Shown: positions 35,089 through 43,993 of the stretch, piece by piece
Layout of the letters: the number at the start of each line of letters is the position of its first letter
How positions within the stretch are numbered: position 1 is the stretch's first letter
Origin: Burkholderia sp. GAS332
GTDB lineage: Bacteria > Pseudomonadota > Gammaproteobacteria > Burkholderiales > Burkholderiaceae
Length of the DNA: 64,000 bases
Direction: 5' to 3'
NCBI GenBank assembly: GCA_900142905.1
Contig: FSRV01000003.1
Coordinates: 248,001 to 312,000, forward strand
Notes under the pieces: model-generated
The model's input: the letters and a program-made list of their open reading frames with translations, nothing else
Databases searched by the model: none
Told to the model about the DNA's origin: nothing
Translations under genes and position numbers: made by a program

Positions 35089-36348
35089 GTAACTCCCACT
35101 GCCATACAGATCATCGGCGCGGCACTCTTTGCAGTCGCCATCCTGCACACCCTTGCCACCCGTCTCTTCGAGCATCTCGCGCACACCCGGCCGGCCCATG
35201 CCGGACTCTGGCACTTGCTGGCTGAGGTCGAAGTCGTGTTCGGCTTCTGGGCGCTGATTCTGGTCTTGGCAATGTTCATCGCCGTTGGCCCAACAGAGGC
35301 AACTGACTACGTCGAATCACGCAACTTCACCGAGCCTCTCTTCGTCTTTGCGGTGATGGTAATTGCGGGCACTCGACCGATCCTGGAGACGGCCATGGCT
35401 GGCGTCCGTGTGGCCGCCCGAGCCATTCCTGTGCCGGGCAGCACGGGGTTCTATTTCACCGTTCTGGCGCTGGTGCCATTGAGCGGGTCATTCATCACCG
35501 AGCCTGCGGCCATGACGCTGGCCGCGTTAATTCTGGCCGACTGCCTCTTTGCACGCAACATTTCAGCGCGCCTGAAGTACGCGACGTTGGCCGTGTTGTT
35601 CGTCAATACCTCGATTGGCGGCACGCTCACATCGTTTGCCGCACCACCCGTGTTGATGGTCGCGGGAAAGTGGAACTGGGACATGGGGTTCATGATGTCG
35701 ACTTTCGGCTGGAAGGCCTCCATCGCCGTCGTCATCAATGCACTGGGAGCCACGCTGATGTTTCGCAAGCAACTGGCCGGATTGCCACTGGTAGCCGGCG
35801 ATCACAGTAGCGCCCGCGTGCCGTTGACACTTGTTGTGGTTCATCTGGTGTTTCTCGCGGGTGTCGTGGTCTTTGCCCATCACCCGGCGATCTTCATGGG
35901 CCTCTTTCTCTTTTTCATCGGCGTGGCCAGTGCGTATCAGCAGTATCAGGATCGCCTGATCCTGCGCGAAGGGCTGCTCGTCGCGTTCTTTCTGGCCGGG
36001 CTGGTCGTGCTGGGCGGTCAGCAACAGTGGTGGCTGCAGCCGGTCCTGATGAGCATGAACAGCGACGTGGTGTTCGCCGGCGCAGCCGTTCTGACCGCTT
36101 TTACCGACAACGCGGCGTTGACGTACCTGGGCTCACTGGTCGAAGGGCTTTCCGATGGGTTTAAGTACGCGCTCGTGGCCGGAGCAGTCACGGGCGGCGG
36201 CCTGACCATCATTGCAAAAGCACCCAATCCGGCAGGCATTTCGATTCCGCGCGGGCATTTTGAAGAGCAAGCGGTGCAGCCGCTGAGGCTGCTTGTGGCT
36301 GCGATCCCGCCGACCATCGTCGCGGCGTTGGCATTCAAATTCCTTTGA
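35089..36348 (+). CDS. putative Na+/H+ antiporter (Na_H_antiport_3-like), start codon unclear
   Basis: The recognisable protein begins at about 35089 (VTPTAIQIIGAALFAVAILH, then TLATRLFEHLAHTRPAHAGL) and continues LAEVEVVFGFWALILVLAMF, FTEPLFVFAVMVIAGTRPIL, LVPLSGSFITEPAAMTLAAL, SIGGTLTSFAAPPVLMVAGK and FTDNAALTYLGSLVEGL. It has about eleven hydrophobic spans, typical of this putative antiporter family of the ion-transporter superfamily. No ATG, GTG or TTG precedes the homologous N-terminus in frame: the expected start is GTA, and the frame is closed by TAA at 34975. The first usable codon is TTG 35215, which would remove one membrane span. The gene may have lost its start when it was moved here. 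Confidence 0.75.
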   Translation, partial: VTPTAIQIIGAALFAVAILHTLATRLFEHLAHTRPAHAGLWHLLAEVEVVFGFWALILVLAMFIAVGPTEATDYVESRNFTEPLFVFAVMVIAGTRPILETAMAGVRVAARAIPVPGSTGFYFTVLALVPLSGSFITEPAAMTLAALILADCLFARNISARLKYATLAVLFVNTSIGGTLTSFAAPPVLMVAGKWNWDMGFMMSTFGWKASIAVVINALGATLMFRKQLAGLPLVAGDHSSARVPLTLVVVHLVFLAGVVVFAHHPAIFMGLFLFFIGVASAYQQYQDRLILREGLLVAFFLAGLVVLGGQQQWWLQPVLMSMNSDVVFAGAAVLTAFTDNAALTYLGSLVEGLSDGFKYALVAGAVTGGGLTIIAKAPNPAGISIPRGHFEEQAVQPLRLLVAAIPPTIVAALAFKFL

Positions 36349-36410
36349 CCCGCGGCATTGCGCGGCCGCAGTCCGCGACGTGACCGATCGACGAAGCCCG
36401 GTCCTTGCTG

Positions 36411-37065
36411 GCTGCTGACGCGCTTCATCTGTTCAAGCCCCTGTTCGAGGTCGCGCAGGTTCAGCACGTTGCCATCGCGCGTAGGGAATGGAGATTTCCA
36501 TGTGCCGCGCGTTGCAGGATCGGCAAAGCGAACCTTGCCGATCACACCCGGCACCAGCGCAAGCTTCAGCCTCCCGGTTGAGAGGTCCCTGCTCGGGCAG
36601 CAGGACGCACGTGGTGATGTAACCCCGGCTCAGGATGGTCTGCTGCAGGCCCTTCGTGAGCGTGTCCAGTCCCGTCTTGCCGGTGCACTGCCCTTTGTAG
36701 TGGTCGAGCCATTCGCGGGCGAACGCAAAGCGGTCCAGGGGCAGCGCTGACGCCCCCTGCGCGCGCACTGCATCGGACAACGTTGCGGGCACCTCCAGCA
36801 CGAACGAGTCGATGCGAAAGCATGACGTCTCGACCGGCAGTTCCGGCCAGCCCGAGGCGCGTTCGACGGTTGAGCGCACGGACGGCGCATTCACGGTCGC
36901 TTCGCGCTCCTGCGCATTCCGCTGCTGCTCGATCTGCTGGTTCTGTTCGGCGCTGGCGCGGGCTGCTGATGCGGTGTCGGCTGGCGTCGGCATCTGCTGC
37001 GCGTGGGCGATAATGGAAGCGAGTGTTGCTAAAGGAAGAACCGCCAGCGCGGGCCTGAATTTCAT
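36411..37065 (-). pseudogene. bcpB/TpsB 5' remnant (cassette end)
   Basis: ATG 37065 opens MKFRPALAVLPLATLAS, a signal peptide, then ADTASAARASAEQNQQIEQQ and SCFRIDSFVLEVPATLSDAV, equivalent to bcpB residues 1-150. A frameshift near 36590 (in LLPEQG) moves to LKLALVPGVIGKVRFADP, and similarity ends sharply after QMKRVSSQ at about 36411, where the antiporter flank begins. It lies just downstream of a lipoprotein pseudogene and a candidate immunity gene, in the order found in bcpA-I-O-B loci. Confidence 0.88.
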
Positions 37066-37149
37066 TGCTGCTTCTGTTTATAGGTTGTCTTCTTCTGGAA
37101 GGCCGGCGATGGCGCCCGTCGTTCGGATCGGCCACATTGCTGGACTCAA

Positions 37150-37833
37150 AGGTTCAGTGGTCGATTGGCGGTTCCACCATCCTGTCCGTATTGCCTGCGC
37201 ATCTCGGAACACCGGTTAGCCGGACAGGCTCATCGAGACCGAGCGCATCGATACGTCGGGCAGACATCCAGCACTGCCACCCGCGAACTTCCATGAATAC
37301 GTCGTAGTACTAACCGACAACGGGCGAGAACGAAGCAGCGGGCGTTGTACACGAGTACGAGTAGCCGCCCGTCTTGCTGTCGCCGGCGCTCTTTTTGAAA
37401 CTGCTCATCACCGTGACCGGCTCGCCTGCGGTCACGACATATTCCTTCACCATGTCCTTGAACTGCAGGCCGTCCACGCGCATCCATTCACGGGGGGCTG
37501 GGAGGCATGCCGATCGTCGTGCTGGTTGACGAATATTTATAGGCAGCCCAGAAACCATCATCGACATGAATCGTTGCGGGATCGCTGGCCCACGTAGTCG
37601 TGTAGCAGGCCCGGTTGCGCCAGAACGACGTGCGCCGGCCCTCGTTGCTGGAAAGGATTCGCACGCGCGCCGATACCGCCGGGTCGTAGTCGGGCGTGCT
37701 GGCACGTCACATGGTGGGTGGGCTGCGGGAAGAACGAGCAGGCGCCTATCGATAGGCACGTCATGGCTGCCAGCCATCGATGTCCACAATACGAAATGCT
37801 TTGATGCAAAGCCAATATTGTTTTGCTCCTCAT
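37150..37833 (-). pseudogene. lipoprotein (BcpO-like position), frameshifted and with an internal stop
   Basis: One frame gives a lipoprotein signal, AAMTCLSIGACSFFPQPTH, with lipobox IGAC. Near 37690 the coding frame changes to YDPAVSARVRILSSNEG, VDDGFWAAYKYSS, EWMRVDGLQFKDMVKEYVVT and TGGYSYSC. After SFSPVVG a TAG (about 37314) interrupts what reads on sensibly as YYDVFMEVRGWQCWMSARR. So at least one frameshift and one stop are present. Its place between a candidate immunity gene and a bcpB 5' end is that of bcpO, a predicted lipoprotein gene in some Burkholderia bcp operons. Sequence family not recognised. Confidence 0.55.
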
Positions 37834-37852
37834 TCTTTCGACTTCGTCGTCT

Positions 37853-38164
37853 CTAACGTTGCTCCGCCAGCATCTTTTTCTCTGGATGCAGTCGCTTGTC
37901 CGTCTTCTCGCAAAGACACATGTCATTTCTTGCCAAACTTTCGCAAATCGAGTACGCGAATATCCTTGTTATGGCCCAGCCGAAGCTGACACCAGCTAGG
38001 AGGAAAATGAAACCGAACACGTTTGCGATTAGCCTGACGGTCCCCAATGAATCGCGGACAATGAAGACGCAAACAAATAGCCCGCCTATTGCTGCATACG
38101 AAGGAACACGATAGACACGCTTCTTCTCTAGCGGAGTCAGTTTGTCATTACTCGGTCGATTCAC
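37853..38164 (-). CDS. candidate immunity protein of the second CDI cassette, membrane protein
   Basis: GTG start at 38164, 103 aa. Hydrophobic segments lie at about residues 22-37 (SYAAIGGLFVCVFIV), 46-62 (IANVFGFIFLLAGVSFG) and a weaker one at 63-75. The C-terminus is charged. It starts 36 bases after the end of the displaced bcpA toxin frame (stop at 38201), the position of an immunity gene. AT content is higher than in the flanking bcp sequence, usual for toxin/immunity cassettes. Assignment rests on position and topology only. Confidence 0.55.
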   Translation of the reverse strand: MNRPSNDKLTPLEKKRVYRVPSYAAIGGLFVCVFIVRDSLGTVRLIANVFGFIFLLAGVSFGWAITRIFAYSICESLARNDMCLCEKTDKRLHPEKKMLAEQR

Positions 38165-38200
38165 GATTGGATATCATCCAGCGATTTGGTTCATATGCTA

Positions 38201-39590
38201 TTAGTCTGGAACGACATAGGGCTGTGCCACTGTAGTCCCGAGAGTAAAAATTGTTTGCACTCCTCTACCCTGCGGTATAGGAAGCCCCAATATCGTGGAA
38301 ACAGTGTCGTATAGCACTGACGACGAACTCGGTGGGCTCAGAGCATAATTTGCCGACTTCAACCCCGCCGCTGTTATCAAAGCGCCAACATCTAGAGGAG
38401 GAGGAAGCCAGATCGCGGCCAAGCCCATACCGGCGGAACCCAAGTCAGTTGCCGTCGCAAGTTGTGCTCGCGTGGGCGACGTCGGCAGTTGCACTGAGGT
38501 AGTGCCGATTCCGCAATTGCCCTGCGGACAAATCGCACCTGCCGATGAGCCCATTGCGATGCCCTGCGAACCATAGTTGAGCTGGACTGGAGCAGGTGTG
38601 TATGTCATCGCACTCGGCACATCGCCCGGCGCCACCGAGTTATAGTTCGCCATGATGTAGGCTTACAACTGTAAATTGTTCGGCGTGCTCAGCTGTGCGA
38701 GGATTGGCTTCCCGTCTGCGGTCGTTCCGCCAGAAATCCACGATGCACCCGAATGCGTCGGCGTCTGTCCGATCAGTGTGGCTGCGGTGCCCGCTTCAAC
38801 CTGACCGCTCACGCCCATCTGACGCATCTGGTCCTCGATCTGCGCTTCGGAGTACTGGCCGCCGCTTTTGTCTGCGAACTGCTTCGCAAGCGATTTTTCT
38901 TCCGGATGAAGCTGACGGTTGTACAGGTCCACAGTCGACGCCATGGAGGCACCCGCATTCTCGCCAGCGGCCGCGTCCAGCCCCGTCACGATCGCATTCG
39001 CGACGATGTCGCCCAGCGCCTTGTCGATTGCCGCATTGCCGGTCGGCTCCGAACCGGCAATCTCGCGAGCCAGTTCGTTCATCTTTCCCGCCAGCCCGGC
39101 CGACAGGCCTGCTCCGACTGCACCACCCACTGCAGTAAGTCCGCTACCGCCGCCAAGCCCACCGATCGGTCCGCCCGCTGCGACGTGCATCGCCACACGG
39201 TAATCCCCGCCCTCGGACCAGTTCGCCGCTTCCTGCCGGTACTGCGCTGCCAGCTCCAGATTACGGTCCAGCACAGCCTGATCAGCTGCTTTCAGTGCAA
39301 CTGCTTCCTTGTTGCTCGCGTAGGTGCCGATATCTTTTGCGATTGCCTGCGCCGCTGCACTCGCGGCATTCATCACGTCCGCCTGATTGCTCAGCAACTT
39401 CGCCACATCAGGCGTGCTCGCCACCGTGCCCTTCAGGTCAGCCGTGTCGCGGTTCAGGCTGGCGACGTCCTGCTGCTGGTTTGCCTGATCGGTAATCATG
39501 ATCGGGCCTGCGCCGATGCCGCTGTTCGTCGTCGCGCTGTCACCACCGCCGTCATGCTGGCCGATCATCGGTGTAAAGCCAAGTACGCCA
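38201..39590 (-). pseudogene. displaced bcpA 3' end with a second toxin domain, interrupted by a stop codon
   Basis: From about 39590 the frame reads GFTPMIGQHDGGGDSATTNS, DQANQQQDVASLNRDTADLK, NWSEGGDYRVAMHVAAGG and GGLGGGSGLTAVGGAVGAGL, matching bcpA shortly before its toxin. STVDLYN (38918-38935) marks the toxin boundary. The toxin begins RQLHPEEKSLAKQFADKSGG and runs to a TAA at 38663-38665. The same frame continues without a shift as AYIMANYNSVAPGDVPSAMT to a stop at 38201, so a single nonsense change splits the toxin. The C-terminal half is hydrophobic in places (GMGLAAIWLPPPLDVGALIT). There is no secretion domain: the 5' side is fused to a bcpB fragment. Confidence 0.8.
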
Positions 39591-40089
39591 ATTGACAGAT
39601 CCTGCTCGGGCAGCAGTACACGCGTGGCGATATAGCCACGGCTCAGGATGGTCTGTTGCGGTCCCTTCGTGAGCTGTCGAGTCCGGCGTTGCCCACGCAC
39701 TGCCCCTTGTATTGGTCAAGCCATTCGCGCGCGAAAGCAAAGCGGTCGAGCGGCAGCACTGACGCACCCTGCGCGCGCACTGCATCAGACAGCGTTGTAG
39801 GAACGTCCAGCACGAACGAATCGATGCGAAAACATGGCATTTCGACCGGCGGTCCAGGCCAGTTCGAAATGCGCTCAACCGTTGAGCGCACGGACGGCGC
39901 TTTCACGGTCGCTTCACGTTGCTGCGCTTCGCGCTGTTCCTTCACCTGCTGGTTCTGTTCGGCACTGGCGCGTGCGGCGGCTGCGGTGTCGGCTGGCGTC
40001 GATGCCTGCTGCGCCTGAGCCGCGAGAGAAACCAGGGCTGTGAGCGGCAAAGCCGCCAGCCTCTTTGTAAATAGCATCGGATAACTCAA
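39591..40089 (-). pseudogene. bcpB/TpsB 5' remnant fused to a bcpA 3' end
   Basis: ATG 40089 opens a signal peptide (LTALVSLAAQAQQ) and ADTAAAARASAEQNQQVKEQ, MPCFRIDSFVLDVPTTLSDA and REWLDQYKGQCVGNAG, as in bcpB. A short deletion/frameshift near 39670 is followed by PQQTILSRGYIATRVLLPEQ. Similarity to bcpB ends at DLS (about 39592) and the frame passes directly into the bcpA 3' sequence. The join is an illegitimate fusion of a transporter 5' end with an exoprotein 3' end. Confidence 0.88.
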
Positions 40090-40128
40090 ATAGAGACTCT
40101 TCGTAAAATCCAGCGGCCCAATATTCGG

Positions 40129-40527
40129 CTATTCCATCACTTTCATTTCAAGCTGCCGCTGTTGTTCAGCAAGGATTGCCGCCTCTCTCTTTAAGTTGGC
40201 TTCCTTTTGTTCAATCCATGCACGTTCACGCCTAACGATTTCTTCGGTCAACGTCATATTGGCTTCACTGCGGCTCATGAGAGCTTCGGCGCGTTTTGCG
40301 TAACTCTCTTGTTCTGAAAGCTGCTTTTTATATTCGGCCTCCCGCTCGCCGATATTATCTTTGGCGCGCTGCTGTGCCAGAACCTGCGTAGCCTCACTTC
40401 TGCGATTTTTCTCTCCCTTCAGCCGCTTCGAAATAACAACAAGCGCTATTGCAAAACCAAGAAAAACAGTGGTAAACATCAAAGAGAATGAAAATGACTT
40501 GAGAATGAATCGACCAACACCTTCCAT
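40129..40527 (-). CDS. small membrane-anchored coiled-coil protein
   Basis: 132 aa from ATG 40527. One hydrophobic segment (about residues 12-32, FSLMFTTVFLGFAIALVVIS) is followed by a long charged helix with heptad-like spacing (EREAEYKKQLSEQESYAKRA to EQKEANLKREAAILAEQQRQ). It should be an inner-membrane protein with a cytoplasmic or periplasmic coiled coil. It lies between an orphan immunity-like gene and a bcpB 5' remnant, in the position a bcpO-like gene would take. No family recognised. Confidence 0.6.
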   Translation of the reverse strand: MEGVGRFILKSFSFSLMFTTVFLGFAIALVVISKRLKGEKNRRSEATQVLAQQRAKDNIGEREAEYKKQLSEQESYAKRAEALMSRSEANMTLTEEIVRRERAWIEQKEANLKREAAILAEQQRQLEMKVME

Positions 40528-40557
40528 AGGAATTTTTCTCTTAATTTATACGTTTCG

Positions 40558-41085
40558 TCACACCTCGTCGCCAGATTTTACGACTATGGCACCACTACAC
40601 AGAAAACATTTATAAACACCGTCTATGGAAGCTAGTGACCATTGATCTTCGTCCGCATCTGCATTCTCATTCGGCCAAAGTTGCAATTCGGCGCCCAAGT
40701 CAAATGTCAACGTAGCCGTCTTGCTTAACGGATCGTAACAAACCGACTTCAAGCGCTGTCCGTCCAATGCCAGAAAGGGCAACTCCGTTTCTGAGGGCGT
40801 CGTATCATGGTTTGCTGAAAACTCCCGCGCTTGCAGCGACCAATTGCTGGCGTAGATTAGAAGAGACCAGTCCCCTCTGAGTGATACCTTTCGCCGCTTG
40901 CTCAAAAGCGCCCGCTCTTTTGACATGCCTTCTCTCAAAGGAAGGGGCTCTCGAACCTGCATATGCGGATTTCCGAACTCCATAAAAAAGCAACTGCCAT
41001 GCGTATGCCTGATTGACCACGCGGCATGACCAATCAGAACATCTAAAATAGTTTTAATGTCTGCATTCGTTTTTAATTTCCAAAC
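40558..41085 (-). pseudogene. orphan immunity-like protein, 5' end lost in a fusion
   Basis: The coding frame is clear upstream of its first ATG at 40983: TNADIKTILDVLIGHAAW, SIRHTHGSCFFMEFGNP, then HMQVREPLPLREG, LRGDWSLLIYASNWSL, PFLALDGQRLKSVCYDPLS, ATLTFDLGAELQLWPN, DQWSLASIDGVYKCFLCSG. The paired beta-strand blocks resemble immunity-type small proteins such as DUF6188, an impression I cannot test. No start codon is present in frame before the join with the bcpB leader at about 41086. Translation from ATG 40983 would make a 141-aa shortened form. Confidence 0.5.
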
Positions 41086-41140
41086 ATGTCACTTGCGATG
41101 ACCCGAGCGGAAGAAGCGCCAACCTCTTTCTTATCTTCAT
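41086..41140 (-). pseudogene. bcpB/TpsB leader scar
   Basis: ATG 41140 encodes MKIRKRLALLPL, the first 12 codons of bcpB (compare MKTRKRLALLPL at 20869), and then departs from it at about 41100. About 35 bases upstream of the ATG also match the DNA before bcpB, including a GAATCTGTT/GATTCTGTT-like word. It is the shortest of the bcpB 5' ends and marks the end of the E3-like cassette. Confidence 0.75.
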
Positions 41141-41234
41141 TGTTGTTTATATCCTGATTCTGTTGGTCAAGCGGAAGGCACAGCGTTCCGTCCACCGCTT
41201 AACCACTAGACTGTCCGCGACCACCGACACATTG

Positions 41235-41555
41235 TTAATCAGGCTTTGGGCAGACGACATGCTTTAGCTGCAATTTCCCGTCATGATGCGTTGCCATCCA
41301 GCCGTAGTTATCCGAAACGATTTGACCTCCACAGACGAAGCACCTATCCGGCCACCCGTTCGCACGCCATTCTGCAACTTCCGCAAACTCTGCGCCGTGG
41401 GCGCATGCGGTCCATTCCTTCCTGGATATCCCCATAAATTCATAGGCAGGAATAGTCAGACTGGTATCCACCAAGACAAGGCTACACAGATCATCGGCCT
41501 CTGCGGAATCAATTCGTCCGTGAATCAGATCATCAAGTAAATCGAATTTTTCCAT
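41235..41555 (-). CDS. candidate immunity protein for the colicin-E3-like toxin
   Basis: ATG 41555, one base after the toxin stop codon (41557-41559); 106 aa. The N-terminal half is acidic and helical (MEKFDLLDDLIHGRIDSAEA). The middle reads YEFMGISRKEWTACAHGAEF, AEVAEWRANGWPDRCFVCGG, and the end HDGKLQLKHVVCPKP. The CxxC plus later Cys/His could bind zinc. It does not resemble the classical ImmE3 protein. Acidic charge and position make it the natural immunity partner of the upstream RNase domain. Confidence 0.65.
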   Translation of the reverse strand: MEKFDLLDDLIHGRIDSAEADDLCSLVLVDTSLTIPAYEFMGISRKEWTACAHGAEFAEVAEWRANGWPDRCFVCGGQIVSDNYGWMATHHDGKLQLKHVVCPKPD

Positions 41556-41556
41556 A

Positions 41557-43993
41557 TCAACGATTGTTCAATTTTCGTCCAGGGACTGGCGGTTTATAGA
41601 TTTCACCAGTTGTCGGGTCAACGGAGCCCATATGCTCACCGCGTTTGTTGCACATCTCAATATCGTTGTGGGTGTAGTCCCACTCATAATAGAATTTCCC
41701 ATCCGTCTTGACGCCCGTGCCGGCATTCTGCAAATCCTGCCAGACGGGACTGTCCGCCTTGCCGGGATTCGCCAGCCTGGCATCATTGCCATTTCCGCCC
41801 GACGATGTAATCACATAGTCAACCAGATCCTTGATCGCATCCTTGCCCGACGTAAAAACCTGGTCGATCAGGCTTGCATCAGGGAGCGGCGTCACGAGCT
41901 GCCCCGCCTTGATCGTCGGATCAAGCTCGGTGGCAGGATCGGCGATTACGCCGTCACCTTTCTTCGCCGTCGTGCCCGTATAATCACCGAGCGCCGGCAA
42001 CCTTGGCGCGGGTGCCATGATCGACCACTGGTTATTTTCCCCTTCGATCTGCGCTGCACCGGCTGCGGTCGCCGCATTCGTCCCGGACGCCGTCGCGATG
42101 CCCGCAACTAGGCTCGTCACCAGATTCTCGCGCGCCTGGCGATCTTCCGCCGACATGCCGTCTGTCGGTGCCAGCAGCGAGCCAATCACCGAACTCGCCG
42201 ACGCGCCAGCGCACCCGCGCCACAACTCTGACTGCTTGCCGCTGCACCCGCACAACCGACAATTGCATGCAGGGCGGCACGTGCCTCTTCACTACCCAGA
42301 CTGTCGGCGATCTGCTTGACCTCGTTCGCACCAAGTTCCTGGATGTAGGCAATCGTCGCGCTCTGCGCGAACTGACCCGCGCCACCAGTGACATTACCGC
42401 CCGCTGCAACCGTCAACGCGGTCAACACCTGACGATAGCTTCCGCCCGGCCCCCATTCCGCCGTCAGCTGGTCGGCCTGCTGCTGCACCGCTGCTCGCTG
42501 CTCGGGCGTCAAGTTCGGATCATTCGCCACAGCCTTCGCCGCGTCCGCTTCCTTCGCACGATTTGTGACAAACGTCCCGACCTGGTTGATGAACTGGCTG
42601 GTGATATCAAAGCCCGCTTCAATCTTGTCCTTGTCAAAGATCGGCGCAACGGTGCCCTGGGTAGCCGACGTATCGCGGCTGATGCTCGCGACGGCTTCCT
42701 CCGCCGTCTGCCCGGTCAACTGCTGCTGTTTTGCCCCATCGGTAATGGTGACAGCCCCGCCGCTGATCGCGCTTTTCGTCGTCCCGCTCGCATCGTCTGA
42801 CGCGCTCATGACGATCGGCGGTGCCATCGAGAGTCCGCCACTCTTCGGCAGGGTCGTGCCGGGAACCGGATTGACGTTGTTCGCCGTACCGGACTGGCTC
42901 TTGCCAATGTCGCCGCCGTAACCGCCACTGATGCCCACCGACTGCCCGCTGTATTCAGCGGTGTTCTGGATGTCGCTATGCGTGCCGTTCAGCGAATCGG
43001 TCAGACTGCCGTTCTGCGTCACCGAACTGTCGTGCGTCGTGTCCTTGTGATCAGCATTCCCATACGAGATGCCCACACCGTCCGAGGACCCAAATCCCGA
43101 TTCCTGTTTCTCATAGAAAGTGGAGGTACTGGTGGTGTCCTGCGACGTGGTGATCGTCACGTTGCGCGCGGCGCTCAACGCCACATCGTCGGTGCCAACG
43201 ATCGTGCTGCCCGCCACGTTGATATCCCGGCCGCTTGCGATCGTCACGCCGTCCGCCGAAATCAGGCTGCCCTGGCTGAACGTGCCGCTCTGGTCGAGGC
43301 TACTCGTGACCGTCGAACTGCTCACTCCGCTACTGTGACTGTGTGTCTCCTGCGATTTCAGCGTATGCGTCTCGGTCGCCGCAACCACATTCACGTCGCC
43401 CATCGCCAGCAGGGTCGCATTGCCCTTGTCGAGACTGATCGTACTGCCACTGAGCGTGATGTCCTTGCCCGAGACGGGATTGACCGTATCGCCGCCACGC
43501 AGCGTCGTTCCCGTCAGCGTATCGGCGGATGTGTGCTGCGAGCCTGAAAAACTGCCGTGACTGTCGCTGCCCGAGCTGTTGCTGTCGACGGTCGAGGCTG
43601 ACCCGCTAATTGCGTACCCGTGATAACGGGCGAATTATTCAGGATGGCGCCCTTTTTCTGCACATCGAACTGCGAGTACGTATTCAGGGAAACGCCTGCA
43701 CCCAAAGCCTTATTGATATTGACCTGTGGCAGACCATTTGCCGTGCTGATGACGTTGGGCGTGTGCGCGCCCGAGGGCACAATCTGTGCATCCGCGAGAA
43801 TAGGTGCGAGTCCGCACAGGACCAGCGCAGCGAATGCTGCGTGCCGCATCGCGAACAGTGTGATGGGCCGCAGTGCGGTTGGCAAACGGACTTCGCCCTG
43901 AGTTGCGTTGCCGTGGGCAATGGCGGTTTCCGCAACAGCGACGAGCATACCCCGGCACCGGTTGAAAACCAGCCTGAACATGTTCTTATTCAT
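41557..43993 (-). pseudogene. mini-bcpA: secretion-domain start fused to a C-terminal region with a colicin-E3-like toxin
   Basis: ATG 43993 opens the extended signal region (MNKNMFRLVFNRCRGMLVAV), signal peptide and the first part of the TPS domain to NSPVITGTQLAG. At about 43600 it joins, out of frame, VDSNSSGSDSHGSFSGSQHT, a position about 1960 residues into bcpA. Roughly 1800 residues are missing. The second frame runs to about 42215 (HAIVGCAGAAASSQSCGAGA), where another shift leads to ASASSVIGSLLAPTDGMSAE, the pretoxin domain with VENN-like EGENN. The toxin ends FYYEWDYTHNDIEMCNKRGE, HMGSVDPTTGEIYKP. D (41677-41679), H (41668-41670) and E (41656-41658) match the D-x2-H-x3-E catalytic spacing of the colicin E3 rRNase. 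As read, two frameshifts prevent export of the toxin. Confidence 0.85.
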
